From Enterococcus gilvus ATCC BAA-350 (lineage in GTDB: Bacteria > Bacillota > Bacilli > Lactobacillales > Enterococcaceae), in assembly GCF_000407545.1 (NCBI RefSeq), contig NZ_ASWH01000002.1:806001-870000 (forward strand): 64,000 nucleotides of DNA. Reading direction: 5' to 3'. The position numbers and the translations under genes were made by a program. The notes beneath the pieces are model-generated. The model was not told the origin of the DNA. It made no database searches and saw only the letters and a list, made by a program, of their open reading frames with translations. How positions within the stretch are numbered: the first letter of the stretch is position 1; the number at the start of each line of letters is the position of its first letter. Positions 34,899 to 44,338 of the stretch are shown here, piece after piece.

Positions 34899-36665
34899 AT
34901 GTCTTATCAAGAAATGCTTTTCACCTTTTTAGGTGGATTAGGAATTTTTCTTTTCGGGATCAAGTATTTAGGAGATGGACTTCAAAAAGCAGCTGGAAAT
35001 CGGCTGAGAGAAATCCTAAATCGTTTTACCTCAACGCCTTTTCGCGCTGTACTAGCAGGACTGCTGGTCACTGGAGTCATTCAAAGCAGTTCAGGGACGA
35101 CCGTTCTAGCCGTTGGTCTGGTCAGTGCCGGCTTCATGACCTTGCGACAAGCGATCGGTGTGATCATGGGTGCCAATGTCGGGACGACTGTTACCGCTTT
35201 CATAATTGGGTTCAACTTAAGTGAATATGCCCTGCCGATCATCGGTGTTGGGGCGATCCTGCTCTTTTTTGCAAAACGCCCCTCGCTTCAATCGATCGGA
35301 CAGATTCTTTTTGGCTTCGGCGCACTTTTTTATGGATTGAAATTAATGGGTTCCGCAATGGACCCGCTAAAAGAACTGCCGCAATTTAATGACTTGATGA
35401 TCAGTGTCTCCCATCACCCCATTCTCGGTGTAGGGATCGGGACCTTATTGACGATGGTCCTGCAAAGCTCCAGTGCCACGATCGGGATTTTACAGCAACT
35501 CTACATGCAAGGAAGTGTGACCCTTGGTGCGGCACTGCCGATTTTATTTGGCGACAACATCGGCACGACCATCACCGCTGTCATCGCCTGCCTTGGCGCC
35601 AGTGTTGCCGCAAAAAGAACGGCTGCGTCTCACGTCATCTTCAATTTATTCGGGGCTGTCCTGTTTACGATCTTGTTAACGCCCTTTACCGGAGTCGTTG
35701 TAATGATCGCGGATACCCTTGGGTTGAATCCCGCCATGCAGCTGGCCTTCGCTCACGGTCTCTTCAATCTTTCAAATTTGGCGATCCAATTCTGGTTCAT
35801 CCCGCAAATTGAAATCCTCGTGAAGAAGATCGTTCCTGGCAGCGAGAAAAATTTAAATATTCGCCCAGTTACGCTGAGTGAGCCGATCATCCACACGTCT
35901 TCGGTCATGGCGATCGAACAAGCCAAAGGCGAGATCGTCCAAATGGGGCATTACGTCATTTCTTCTTTAGAAGCTGCCCGAAAATATTATCATGAAAACA
36001 AAGAAGAATGGCACGACGACGCCCAGCAATACGAAGACGCGATCAATCAATGCGACATTGAATTGACCGAATACTTAGTGAAAATCTCCATGGCCGAGCT
36101 TTCGCCTCTAGAAAGTCAAGAACAAGCCATGCTTTTAGAATTCACCAAAGACTTCGAACGGATCGGGGACCACTCGATGAATATCCTGCGTTATGTCGAA
36201 GAATCCATTGCCTTAGAAGAAAAGCAGCGGGCAAAAGACAAGCGCAACAAAACAAGCACCACGAACGGACGACAAACCTTCCTGCTTCAAGACGAAGACC
36301 TGGAACGCCTATTCGATAAGGTCCTGAAAAATGTCCGCGACGCCCTTCAAGTACTGGAAAACGATGACATCGCCCTCGCACAAAAAATGCTGGAGCGCGA
36401 AACAGAGATCAATCAATTAGTCGAACTTTTACGAAAGAAATACATCAGGCTCATGACCAAAGGAGAAGGACGCGCCGCAGATGGGGTTCTACTGATCGAC
36501 ATCAGCTCAAACTTAGAACGCTCCAGTGACCGTACCCTCCACATCGCGAAATACATTATAGGAAATAAATACAACTTCAAATACGATACCTCGAACTTCC
36601 ATTATGAAGTCCCCGAAGAACCAGCGGAGACGCCACTTACTAATACCAGCGAGGTATTGGATTAA
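34899..36665 (+). CDS. Na+/phosphate symporter family protein with PhoU-like domain
   Basis: 588 residues from ATG 34899 behind GCGGAGGA (an upstream start at 34857 is not supported). Two Na/Pi repeat halves each carry the signature: VIQSSSGTTVLAVGLV (about 65-80) and VLQSSSATIGILQQ (about 187-200), with GANVGTT and GDNIGTTITA. A cytoplasmic PhoU-like helical domain follows at about 340-570. Predicted to move phosphate with sodium, though many bacterial members have unproven substrate. Single gene with terminator. Confidence 0.92.
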   Translation: MSYQEMLFTFLGGLGIFLFGIKYLGDGLQKAAGNRLREILNRFTSTPFRAVLAGLLVTGVIQSSSGTTVLAVGLVSAGFMTLRQAIGVIMGANVGTTVTAFIIGFNLSEYALPIIGVGAILLFFAKRPSLQSIGQILFGFGALFYGLKLMGSAMDPLKELPQFNDLMISVSHHPILGVGIGTLLTMVLQSSSATIGILQQLYMQGSVTLGAALPILFGDNIGTTITAVIACLGASVAAKRTAASHVIFNLFGAVLFTILLTPFTGVVVMIADTLGLNPAMQLAFAHGLFNLSNLAIQFWFIPQIEILVKKIVPGSEKNLNIRPVTLSEPIIHTSSVMAIEQAKGEIVQMGHYVISSLEAARKYYHENKEEWHDDAQQYEDAINQCDIELTEYLVKISMAELSPLESQEQAMLLEFTKDFERIGDHSMNILRYVEESIALEEKQRAKDKRNKTSTTNGRQTFLLQDEDLERLFDKVLKNVRDALQVLENDDIALAQKMLERETEINQLVELLRKKYIRLMTKGEGRAADGVLLIDISSNLERSSDRTLHIAKYIIGNKYNFKYDTSNFHYEVPEEPAETPLTNTSEVLD

Positions 36666-36714
36666 AAAAACTCAACCTGCCATTCTCAGTAAGAGGGGCA
36701 GGTTGAGTTTTTTT
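36664..36714 (+). terminator. Terminator after the Na/Pi symporter gene
   Basis: Perfect stem AAAAAAACTCAACCTGCC/GGCAGGTTGAGTTTTTTT around a 15-base loop, overlapping the stop codon. Confidence 0.92.
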
Positions 36715-37210
36715 GATGTGCGAAATGGAAGATGCATGATTAATAAAACGCGGTACATTATTGTTGTAGAAACTTTGAGAGTATAAAAAAGCTGAGTGAA
36801 TAGCAAGGAGCCTATGAGACATCCTCCTCGTATCAAAAAAATATTGCGTATCTTATTCTTTCATTTCTTTCATCTAACACTATTTTCTATTTAAACGCTT
36901 CAATAATTTTCTTTTTTAACATAAAAAGCAAAAAACATCACTATCTCCTGCATAAATTTGAATTTATCAAATAAAAGGTTTGCATCCACCTCTTCCCGAC
37001 ACACTTACAGATTATTTGTTATTTATAGTTAAAGCGGCACGTTCATTTATATAATAATTTCTGTTATAGAAATCGTTACTCAAACTTTTTAGCTTTTTTA
37101 AAGGAAAAAGGTATTTCAAAACCTATTTACAAGCTAGTTATTTTATATTATCATACTGGTATAAATCAGTTGTAACCGATTACACAAAAGAGACATGGAG
37201 GATGATCAGG
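36715..37210. other. AT-rich intergenic region
   Basis: About 500 bases with no convincing gene. The last 80 bases probably hold the promoter of the next gene; TATATTATCATACTGG near 37144 looks AT-rich and promoter-like. No strong hairpin was seen besides the preceding terminator. Confidence 0.4.
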
Positions 37211-38227
37211 ATGAACGCAGCGAGCCTTGGGCAAAGACAATTATTTGGAATCAAGAAAGATAATTTATTGAAACGGATCAGCACGTATTTTGAGGAAACC
37301 AATAATGCTGGGGAGGTCGTAGAATATTTTGTTGCGGTCTTGGTTCGTCATGCCTTGAGTGTCGGCGACTATTCCATCAATGAGTTGTCCGACTTGATCC
37401 GCAGCATTTTTCTAACTTCTGAACCTACGGATACGTTGCGCCAGCACTGTGTTTATTTTCAGGATTATTTTCCAGATGAAAAGGACTGGAAAACGGTCAT
37501 TCAGCGTTTATTTGCAAGTGAAGCGGCGTTTCGTGACTATACTCGGGAAGCGAGTGCCTATAAAGCCCTGTTAGATGAGAAGAACCGCGAAGTACCGGTC
37601 CTTTCTGATTATCAATTTAATCTGGTCTCCGTATTTAAAGATGTAACGGGAAAACGACACACGTGGGCGCTTCAGAATATCAAAAAGGTCCAATCCACAG
37701 AGCAAACGCGCGGCATTTTGAAAATCTTGACCACGTTGACGATCTTCAAAACTGCAGGAGTCCGCCGTTTTGCGGAATACGTTAGATATAAAAGCGTAAA
37801 GGGACGCGTCGATGCTGAAGATGTCGAACCGGTAGTGACTATCAAAGAGGAGCAGACGCCTGCTGCCAAAACACCTGAGAAACCGAAGCGTTCCGCGGCT
37901 CGAAAACAAGCAGTCGCGGCTTCTACCGGGAAGAACAACGCAGCTCTGCTCTACGAAGAGGACGTTGAACAAACAAGCACCGCGCTCCCAGATGAAGCTT
38001 CGCTGGATACCGCTAGCATTTCTGCTGCACCTCCTAGCAGTTCGAAAACACGAGGCGCTTCAGAAAAAGCCCCCTCCTCCACAAAATACGTCCCTGAATC
38101 GCTGCAAAAACCGGATACCTCCTATATGAAAATTGGAAAAACCAAAGAACAGATTCAGGAAGCTCGAGAGGAACGAAAGCGGCAGCGAAAGATCAAAAAG
38201 GCCTTAAACAAACGAAAAAGACGGTGA
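37211..38227 (+). CDS. Hypothetical protein with basic, disordered C-terminus
   Basis: 338 residues from ATG 37211 (GGAGG nine bases upstream; an ATG at 37202 overlaps that site). Residues 1-200 look folded and helical (LLKRISTYFEETNNAGEVVE, YQFNLVSVFKDVTGKRHTW). Residues 205-300 are low complexity, rich in Ala, Ser, Pro, Lys and Glu. The last 30 residues are strongly basic (EERKRQRKIKKALNKRKRR), suggesting nucleic-acid or membrane-surface binding. I recognise no family. It has no close partner gene on its strand. Confidence 0.75.
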   Translation: MNAASLGQRQLFGIKKDNLLKRISTYFEETNNAGEVVEYFVAVLVRHALSVGDYSINELSDLIRSIFLTSEPTDTLRQHCVYFQDYFPDEKDWKTVIQRLFASEAAFRDYTREASAYKALLDEKNREVPVLSDYQFNLVSVFKDVTGKRHTWALQNIKKVQSTEQTRGILKILTTLTIFKTAGVRRFAEYVRYKSVKGRVDAEDVEPVVTIKEEQTPAAKTPEKPKRSAARKQAVAASTGKNNAALLYEEDVEQTSTALPDEASLDTASISAAPPSSSKTRGASEKAPSSTKYVPESLQKPDTSYMKIGKTKEQIQEAREERKRQRKIKKALNKRKRR

Positions 38228-38231
38228 TCGC

Positions 38232-38390
38232 GCTTTGATGACAGCCATCAAAGGCGTATTTCGTGCGGCTAAAAATTGGCGCCTGCTGGAGAGAGGCTCC
38301 TGCCCTCTTCCTCAGGACTTCTTAAAGAACGCAAAATACGCCTGAAAAAAGAGGCGTGTAGCCTCATTTTTCAGACGATAGATTGATCAA
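38232..38390. other. Hairpin-rich stretch, possible terminator or small RNA
   Basis: Contains CTTTGATG/CATCAAAG (38239-38257), a long-range pair GGCGTATTT/AAATACGCC (about 38256 with 38334-38342), and GAGGC/GCCTC followed by ATTTTTC (38352-38373). The last could terminate the upstream gene. The region may be more structured than a plain terminator requires. Confidence 0.35.
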
Positions 38391-38411
38391 AAAAGAACGT
38401 GGGGTAGCTGA

Positions 38412-38945
38412 CTATCCATATGTTTCAACAAAATACTCGTAGATTTCATCCCAGCTATTCATTTTTAGTGGGTACTCTTCATAATAGTTGTGGGGCGCCG
38501 CGAAAAGAATCCCTTGGCCTTGAAAAACTTCCAAATGATGCTTATGGTCATCGATCAAATAATCCGCAGAAATAATCGACTTGTCTCCGCAAAAAACGTA
38601 ATGGCTTTTCGGTATGAAGGCGAAATGCTCCTGCAGCCACGCGTACTTTGCATTAAAGGAGGTTGGAAAATCCATTGCCGCAGTAGTAATAAAAATTTCG
38701 TGCTTTTCAGACAATTTCTCTAAGGCTTCCTTCGCTCCGTCAATCAAGGGAAGGTCCGAAAAATAGCGGGTATCCTTAACGCGTTCGCGAATGCTTTCTT
38801 CCTGCTCAGGGTGCAATTCTCGTAATTTCTTCCCCGCCAGATCATTCTTCACGTACGTTGTCCCGTTTGCTTCATTAAACAGCCGGATCTCTTTGGAAAC
38901 AAAATCAGCGATCACTTCATCCATATCAACTGCGATTCTTACCAA
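38412..38945 (-). CDS. 5'(3')-deoxyribonucleotidase-like HAD phosphatase
   Basis: 177 residues from TTG 38945 (GGAG seven to eight bases upstream); a GTG at 38954 overlaps that site. The HAD nucleophile motif is VRIAVDMDEVIADF at the N-terminus, with ITTAAMDFPTSFNAK and ADYLIDDHKHHLEVF as later motifs, the pattern of the NT5C family. It dephosphorylates nucleotides such as dUMP or dTMP. It lies convergent to the orphan protein gene and precedes adenine deaminase on the map, so nucleotide salvage may be grouped here. Confidence 0.85.
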   Translation of the reverse strand: MVRIAVDMDEVIADFVSKEIRLFNEANGTTYVKNDLAGKKLRELHPEQEESIRERVKDTRYFSDLPLIDGAKEALEKLSEKHEIFITTAAMDFPTSFNAKYAWLQEHFAFIPKSHYVFCGDKSIISADYLIDDHKHHLEVFQGQGILFAAPHNYYEEYPLKMNSWDEIYEYFVETYG

Positions 38946-39064
38946 TAATCTCACTCCTCTAGTTTATTAAAACGTAGGTTCTCTTCTACAAATAAAGAGG
39001 CCTTCTTTGTGAATATTTTCCTCTAATTTCAAGGCTTCGTCAATCTTACTGTTTATCAAAAATG

Positions 39065-39106
39065 AAAAAGCAAGACGAAAAGATACCCTCTTTTCCTCTT
39101 GCTCTT
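39065..39106 (-). terminator. Terminator after the adenine deaminase gene
   Basis: Minus strand stem AGCAAGAGGAAAAGA/TCTTTTCGTCTTGCT with a five-base loop, followed by TTTTTC. Confidence 0.85.
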
Positions 39107-39109
39107 TTT

Positions 39110-40849
39110 TTACGCTTCTACAGATACAGGCACGATTTCAAATTTCGTGACATCGACTAACCCGATATCCGTGATTTTTAGATTTGGGATGACCGCCAAT
39201 GACATAAAGCCCAACGTCATGATCGGATCGACTTTTTCTGAGACACCTAACACGTGATGGGCCAAGTGATTGATCTCTGCTTCTTGTTTTGCGACTGCTT
39301 CCCCGGAAAGATCGCTCATCAATCCCGCGATCGGCAAGGCCATGCTTCCGATCACTTTTCCAGATTCAACCAGCACCACGCCGCCTTCTTGTTCCTTCAG
39401 GGCGTGGACAGCGGCAGCCATGTCTTCATCCGTTGTTCCTGTAACGATCAAATTATGGGAATCGTGGGCGATCGATAACCCAATCGCGCCTTTTTTCAAT
39501 CCGTACTCTTTCAGCAGCCCCACAAAAACATTTCCTGTATCATGATGCCGTTCAATGACTGCGATCTTCGTGACATCCTGACTCGGATCAAAGACAAAGT
39601 GATTGTTTTCGTCTCTTTTCACCGAAACAATGGCTTCATTGGTCAGCGCTTCTTGAGGGATGACTTCGATTGCTCGTGCGTTGTCGCTCGTGAGCGTGAG
39701 TGCCAGCTGCTCCGGCTGGAATTTGTTGATGTGCACGCTGGATTGTACTTGTTCTGTCGAGATTCGGTTCACTGTCGGCAAATAGGCGCCATTTTCAGCG
39801 ATCAATTCTCCAGCGATATATGTTGCTTCAATCGTCGGGTTTGTCAAATCAGAAAAAATGACTAAATCGGCTCTTAGGCCTGGCGCCACAGCGCCGCGAT
39901 CGGACAATTGGCAGCATTGCGCGGCATTGATCGTTGCCATCTGGATCGCTCGAATCGGTGAGACCCCTTCTTCGATACAAATACGAATACTGTTATCCAA
40001 GTGGCCTTTTTCCAACATCGTTTTTGCCTGCAAGTCATCCGCAGACAACACGCATCGTTGGTAATTATTCTCTGTTACGCCTTTCAGCAGCGTCCGCAAG
40101 TTTTGTGTGACCGAGCCTTCTCGTAAAAAGACATACATCCCGCGCGCGATACGGTCCTTCAGCTCTTCCACCGTGGAGCATTCATGGTCATTGGAAATCC
40201 CTGCTGCCGCATAGGCGTTAAGGTCTTTGGCGAACACCATTGGAGAGTGCCCGTCGATCCGTAAGCCCCGTGATTTTGCGGCTAAAAGTTTGTCCAAAAC
40301 GCTGTCTTCTGCATGGATCACGCCCGGAAAATTCATGAATTCCGCTAAACCGTCGACATGATTCTCTTCAAATGAAGGGATCATATCTTCGGCTTCAATG
40401 ACTGCCCCCGCATTCTCCATGTTCGTCGCCGGCACACAAGAAGGCATCATGTATCGGATGTCCAGCGCGGTTTCCTTCGCCGCCTCTACCATATAGGTCA
40501 GCCCCTCCAGCCCAAGAACGTTCACGATCTCATGGGGATCAGCTAGAACAGTCGTTGTGCCGTGGGGAACCAGCAATCTGCCAAATTCTTCTGGTGTCAC
40601 ATAAGAGGATTCCACATGAATATGAGGATCAATAAAGCCTGGTGCCACAAATTTGCCCTGTAGATCGAGGGTTTCTTTTCCTTCATACGCTTCCCCGATG
40701 CCAGCGATTCGTCCATCCACGATGGCAACGTCGCCTTCCATGATCTCTGCTTGGTACACATCGATCACGCGTGCATTTTTTAAAACAATATCTGCTGGCA
40801 AACGCCCTGCGGCTACGTCGATCAAACGTTTCAATGTCTTTTTGTTCAT
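39110..40849 (-). CDS. ade: Adenine deaminase
   Basis: Metal-dependent amidohydrolase converting adenine to hypoxanthine and ammonia. 579 residues, full length. Metal motifs FIDPHIHVESSYVTP, IDGHSPMV, GISNDHECST and VLSADDLQAK; C-terminal domain with GLSIAHDSHNLIVTGTTDED. Start ATG 40849 behind GGGGTGCAGG. Single gene with own terminator. Supports purine salvage together with the nucleotidase nearby. Confidence 0.96.
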   Translation of the reverse strand: MNKKTLKRLIDVAAGRLPADIVLKNARVIDVYQAEIMEGDVAIVDGRIAGIGEAYEGKETLDLQGKFVAPGFIDPHIHVESSYVTPEEFGRLLVPHGTTTVLADPHEIVNVLGLEGLTYMVEAAKETALDIRYMMPSCVPATNMENAGAVIEAEDMIPSFEENHVDGLAEFMNFPGVIHAEDSVLDKLLAAKSRGLRIDGHSPMVFAKDLNAYAAAGISNDHECSTVEELKDRIARGMYVFLREGSVTQNLRTLLKGVTENNYQRCVLSADDLQAKTMLEKGHLDNSIRICIEEGVSPIRAIQMATINAAQCCQLSDRGAVAPGLRADLVIFSDLTNPTIEATYIAGELIAENGAYLPTVNRISTEQVQSSVHINKFQPEQLALTLTSDNARAIEVIPQEALTNEAIVSVKRDENNHFVFDPSQDVTKIAVIERHHDTGNVFVGLLKEYGLKKGAIGLSIAHDSHNLIVTGTTDEDMAAAVHALKEQEGGVVLVESGKVIGSMALPIAGLMSDLSGEAVAKQEAEINHLAHHVLGVSEKVDPIMTLGFMSLAVIPNLKITDIGLVDVTKFEIVPVSVEA

Positions 40850-41039
40850 ATTCCTGCACCCCTTTTAAAATATTTTTTCTATTATAGCACCCTTGAAGCC
40901 TTCGCTGTAAAAAAGTATTCAAAAATATCAAAAAAGCCGCGTAAAAAGAGTATGAAATCACGCAACTATTATTGGTTTTGCTAATTATTTTCTGTACATT
41001 AATAGTATGGTAATAAAAAAATAAAGGAGGCTGGTATAC

Positions 41040-41783
41040 TTGGCTAAATCAATTACAAAGGAAGAATTAATCGAAAAGCTAATGGCATTTGTTAAGGAAA
41101 AAGGGCGGCCGCCTCGCCTGACTGAATTTGGAAATTCCAGTTCGATCAATCGACATTTTGGCTCCTACAAGGAATTTATTCTCAGTCAAGGACTCGTTCC
41201 CTACCGCGTCGAACCGAAGCTGCTGACTAGAGAGGAGATGGAGCAGCGGCTAAAATCATTTATCAAATCAAAAGGACGGACCCCGACGCAACAGGAATTC
41301 GCACATACCCGATCGATCAAAAAGGAATACCGCAATTATTTAGGCTTTCTTAAAACTACCGGGTACACCTTGATGCACATCCGCTCTCAACCAACCCCAA
41401 CAGAGAGACATAGAACCGCAGGGATGATGGGCATCAAGATCACCGAAGAATTTTTGCTGGAGGAGCTAGCGTTTTTCGTAAAAGAGTACGGCCAAATCCC
41501 AACAGCGAAGGAATTTGGCTATAGCGAAAGACAAATAAAAAGATATTTCGGCTCCTACGAGAAATTCCTACACTGCCAAGGTTTGGCACTGCATAAAGAA
41601 GAAATCGCCCCTCTCTCAAAAAAAGAGCTCGTAAACAAGCTAAAAACCTTCGTCCTGATCCAAGAACGATTACCGACTGAGGAAGAATTCGGCTATTTGG
41701 ATCACGTGGAACGCCTGTACGGATCATTTGAAGCGTTTACCAAGGAGAATGAGTACGAGCCTTCGCTTGTAGAAAAGGAATAG
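41040..41783 (+). CDS. Stand-alone HNH-endonuclease-associated repeat protein (four repeats)
   Basis: 247 residues from a TTG start at 41040, eight bases after AAGGAGG. Four copies of a 45- to 55-residue unit are visible: each begins with a helix ending in FVKEKGRPP, FIKSKGRTP, FVKEYGQIP or FVLIQERLP, then a short LTEFG/QEFAH/AKEFG/EEEFG turn, then R-x-(F/Y)-G-S-(Y/F) or similar (NRHFGSYKEF, KRYFGSYEKF, ERLYGSFEAF). This matches the repeats found beside HNH homing nucleases, thought to bind DNA, but no HNH catalytic motif is present. Probably a DNA-binding regulator or a nuclease relic. Confidence 0.78.
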   Translation: MAKSITKEELIEKLMAFVKEKGRPPRLTEFGNSSSINRHFGSYKEFILSQGLVPYRVEPKLLTREEMEQRLKSFIKSKGRTPTQQEFAHTRSIKKEYRNYLGFLKTTGYTLMHIRSQPTPTERHRTAGMMGIKITEEFLLEELAFFVKEYGQIPTAKEFGYSERQIKRYFGSYEKFLHCQGLALHKEEIAPLSKKELVNKLKTFVLIQERLPTEEEFGYLDHVERLYGSFEAFTKENEYEPSLVEKE

Positions 41784-41845
41784 ACCTTCAGACGTGTCCC
41801 TCTCTGTGTTCGCGCGTCGATCGATCAATTATGAACGATTGCTCA

Positions 41846-41886
41846 AAAAAGGAGCCCTTCCAGCAATAAGGAAGGGCTCTTTTTCG
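41846..41886. terminator. Bidirectional terminator
   Basis: Perfect stem GAGCCCTTCC/GGAAGGGCTC with an eight-base loop, A-run on one side and T-run on the other, between convergent genes. Confidence 0.92.
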
Positions 41887-41893
41887 TGTGCCA

Positions 41894-43339
41894 TTATCCT
41901 TCTGGATGCAGCACGCTGTAAGTTTTCTTCAACACTTCGTCCGTGTAATCCGTTAATCCTTGGTACACTTCTTCGTTCAAGCGTTTGTAGACCGCCACGT
42001 TTTCTGGTTTCGGCGTGAAGACATCTTTTACCTTGACCATTTTTTCCACGGCTTCTTCATAGCTCTCATATATTCCCAAGCCAACGGCCGCATTGATCGC
42101 TGCACCGACACTGGCACTGCCATTTACGACATTTCGTTTGACTGGCAAATTGAACACATCCGCAAAAATCTGCATCAGAAGATCGCTGTTGGAGCCGCCC
42201 CCTGTCACGATGACTTCATCGATAGGATGGTTCATTTCATCCGTCATGTTCGTCACATTGTTTTTCATGGTATAAGCAATGCCTTCTAAAATCGAACGAT
42301 ACAAGTAGCGATAATCATGATGGGCATTGAAGCCGATCATCACGCCGCGCTTGAAGGGTTCCCACGGATTCGCCAACCAATCCAATTTCGTCATCAGCCC
42401 GTCACTGCCGGCTGGAATATTACTTGCCTGCTCGTTCAAATATTCTTCTTCGCTGATGCCTTGATAGTTTGAACGAATACTGATTTTTTCGCCTAAAAGA
42501 TCCTTGAACCATGAAACGGTCCACATGCCGCGGCGAATCCCATATCCTTCATAGATGTAACGCCCGGGCATCGAAGACAAGATCCCCCAGTAATTCACTG
42601 CATCACTTGGCGGCATCGTTTTGCCCATCATCATGCTGCAAATATATGTTCCCAGCGACACCACCGCACTCGTGTCTTGGATCAAGCCGGCACCTAACGC
42701 TTCAACCGCCTTGTCACTCGTTGTGGCAAAAACCGGCAAGCCCTCTGGCAGACCTGTTTTTTCACTCGCTTCTTTCGTGACCGTTCCTAACTGATCGCCA
42801 GGTTTCACCGCTTCAAACAGCATCTCCTCTGGCAGGTTGTATTGCTTTAAAACGTCCTCATCTTTTGACCAATCCCATGTTTCGTAATCCACCGGCCATT
42901 GCCCAAAGTTGTTTCCGATATTGTCCTTGAATTCGCCGGTCAAACGATGGGTGATGTACCCGCTTGTCGAAGTGACGTATTGTACCTCTGGATTTTCATG
43001 AACATAAGGGGTCGAGGTCCGTTTGTCCATCCAGCTAATGACCGGCTGCGCTAGACTTCCGTCCTTTTTCAGTAAGACACGGCAGCAGCGAATAAACCCA
43101 AGCCCGATCCCAACAATATTTTCCTTCCGTACACCGAATTCATCCATTGCTTTATTTGACGCGCTGCATAGCGCATCCCATAGATCGTCGCCTGGATGTT
43201 CAACCAAAACATCCTCTCCAAGAATCATAGGCCGCGTTGCTTCTTTTCCTTCACCCACGATGTTTCCTTCAAGATCAAAAATCACGATCTTCGCACTTTG
43301 GCTGCCGCCATCGATCCCAACGATATATTTCTTTTCCAT
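41894..43339 (-). CDS. FGGY-family carbohydrate kinase
   Basis: About 481 residues from ATG 43339 behind AAGGAGAGG; a longer frame to 43468 is not supported. N-terminal phosphate motif YIVGIDGGSQSAKIVIFDLEG; FGGY signatures near the middle and the adenosine-site VIVTGGGSNSDLLMQIFADV. Active-site Asp is probably in ATTSDKAVEALGAG. Relatives phosphorylate xylulose, ribulose, erythritol or glycerol; substrate unknown. Separated from the SDR gene upstream by a terminator and 170 bases, yet it follows the Etf/SDR cluster on the same strand. Confidence 0.87.
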   Translation of the reverse strand: MEKKYIVGIDGGSQSAKIVIFDLEGNIVGEGKEATRPMILGEDVLVEHPGDDLWDALCSASNKAMDEFGVRKENIVGIGLGFIRCCRVLLKKDGSLAQPVISWMDKRTSTPYVHENPEVQYVTSTSGYITHRLTGEFKDNIGNNFGQWPVDYETWDWSKDEDVLKQYNLPEEMLFEAVKPGDQLGTVTKEASEKTGLPEGLPVFATTSDKAVEALGAGLIQDTSAVVSLGTYICSMMMGKTMPPSDAVNYWGILSSMPGRYIYEGYGIRRGMWTVSWFKDLLGEKISIRSNYQGISEEEYLNEQASNIPAGSDGLMTKLDWLANPWEPFKRGVMIGFNAHHDYRYLYRSILEGIAYTMKNNVTNMTDEMNHPIDEVIVTGGGSNSDLLMQIFADVFNLPVKRNVVNGSASVGAAINAAVGLGIYESYEEAVEKMVKVKDVFTPKPENVAVYKRLNEEVYQGLTDYTDEVLKKTYSVLHPEG

Positions 43340-43470
43340 ATGCCTCTCCTTGCCCATCTGATTTTTTTCTTCTATTATATAATGCTTCCCGTGCAGTATG
43401 TCCTTCAACGAAACGTTTCCTTTAATCCGTTGAGGGCACGTCATTTTTTCTTCGTCCTCAACTGGCAAAA

Positions 43471-43502
43471 TAAGACTGAGAATAGGGTTCTCAGTCTTAA
43501 AA
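43471..43502 (-). terminator. Terminator after the first SDR gene
   Basis: Perfect stem AAGACTGAGAA/TTCTCAGTCTT, loop CCCTA, followed by ATTTT on the minus strand. Confidence 0.85.
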
Positions 43503-43513
43503 AGGAACAGGCT

Positions 43514-44290
43514 TTAACGTACGAGGAAGCCGCCGTCGACTGCTAAGATATGACCATTCACAAAGTGTGACGCTTCAGATGCTAAGAAGGCGGTGGCACC
43601 CATCAAGTCCGCCACATCGCCCCAACGTCCTTCTGGTGTATGGTCAACGATCCATTTGCTGCGTTCTGGATCTTCAATCGATGCTTTCGCTGCGTGTGTT
43701 TTGAAGTAGCCTGGTGCGATCCCGTTCACCTGGATATTGTATTGTGCCAATTCGTCACAGTAAGCTTTCGTCAACCCAGCCAACCCGTGTTTAGACGCGG
43801 CATAGGCAGGCGCCCATTGTCCGCCTAAGAAAGAGAACATAGAACAGATGTTGATGATTTTTCCGCTCTTTTGCGGGATCATGACTTTCGCAGCTTCATG
43901 ACTCATGTCAAAAGCAGCTGTTAAATTGATGTTGATGGTTGGGTCCCATTTGTCACGGCCGTAGCTGACGACGTCGTCACATGGGCAAATGCCCGCACAG
44001 TTTACTAAAATATCGACAGAGCCGAATTCAGCGACACATTTTTCAACGACTTCTTGGCACACGCCGTCTTTCGTGATGTCTGCTTCCATGTATGCTGTTT
44101 TCGCACCGCGTTCTTCTAACACCGCATTGAATTCTGGATCATCCGGCATGATCGAAGGCATGAAGATGTTCGCTCCTGCTTCTGCTAACGCCAATGAGAA
44201 TGCTTGGCCTAATCCAGTATTTCCGCCTGTGACGATCGCGTTTTTCCCTTTGATATGAAACATGTCCATTTTAAAATCTTTGATTTCCAT
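43514..44290 (-). CDS. KduD-like short-chain dehydrogenase (SDR1), catalytically complete
   Basis: 258 residues. NAD(P) motif TGGNTGLGQAF (21-31), NCAG (97-100), catalytic S150, Y163 and K167 in APAYAASKHG. Resembles 2-deoxy-D-gluconate / 2-dehydro-3-deoxygluconate dehydrogenases, so a polyol or sugar-acid substrate is likely. It is the last gene of the glcD-like/etfB/etfA/SDR transcript, starting 48 bases after etfA. Its paralogue at 51898-52674 shares much of the sequence, including MSHEAAK and MIPQKSGKIINICS blocks. Confidence 0.9.
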   Translation of the reverse strand: MEIKDFKMDMFHIKGKNAIVTGGNTGLGQAFSLALAEAGANIFMPSIMPDDPEFNAVLEERGAKTAYMEADITKDGVCQEVVEKCVAEFGSVDILVNCAGICPCDDVVSYGRDKWDPTININLTAAFDMSHEAAKVMIPQKSGKIINICSMFSFLGGQWAPAYAASKHGLAGLTKAYCDELAQYNIQVNGIAPGYFKTHAAKASIEDPERSKWIVDHTPEGRWGDVADLMGATAFLASEASHFVNGHILAVDGGFLVR

Positions 44291-44338
44291 TTTTCTACCT
44301 TCTTTTCCTTTATTTTTGTTTTTTCACCCGCTTGGGGG

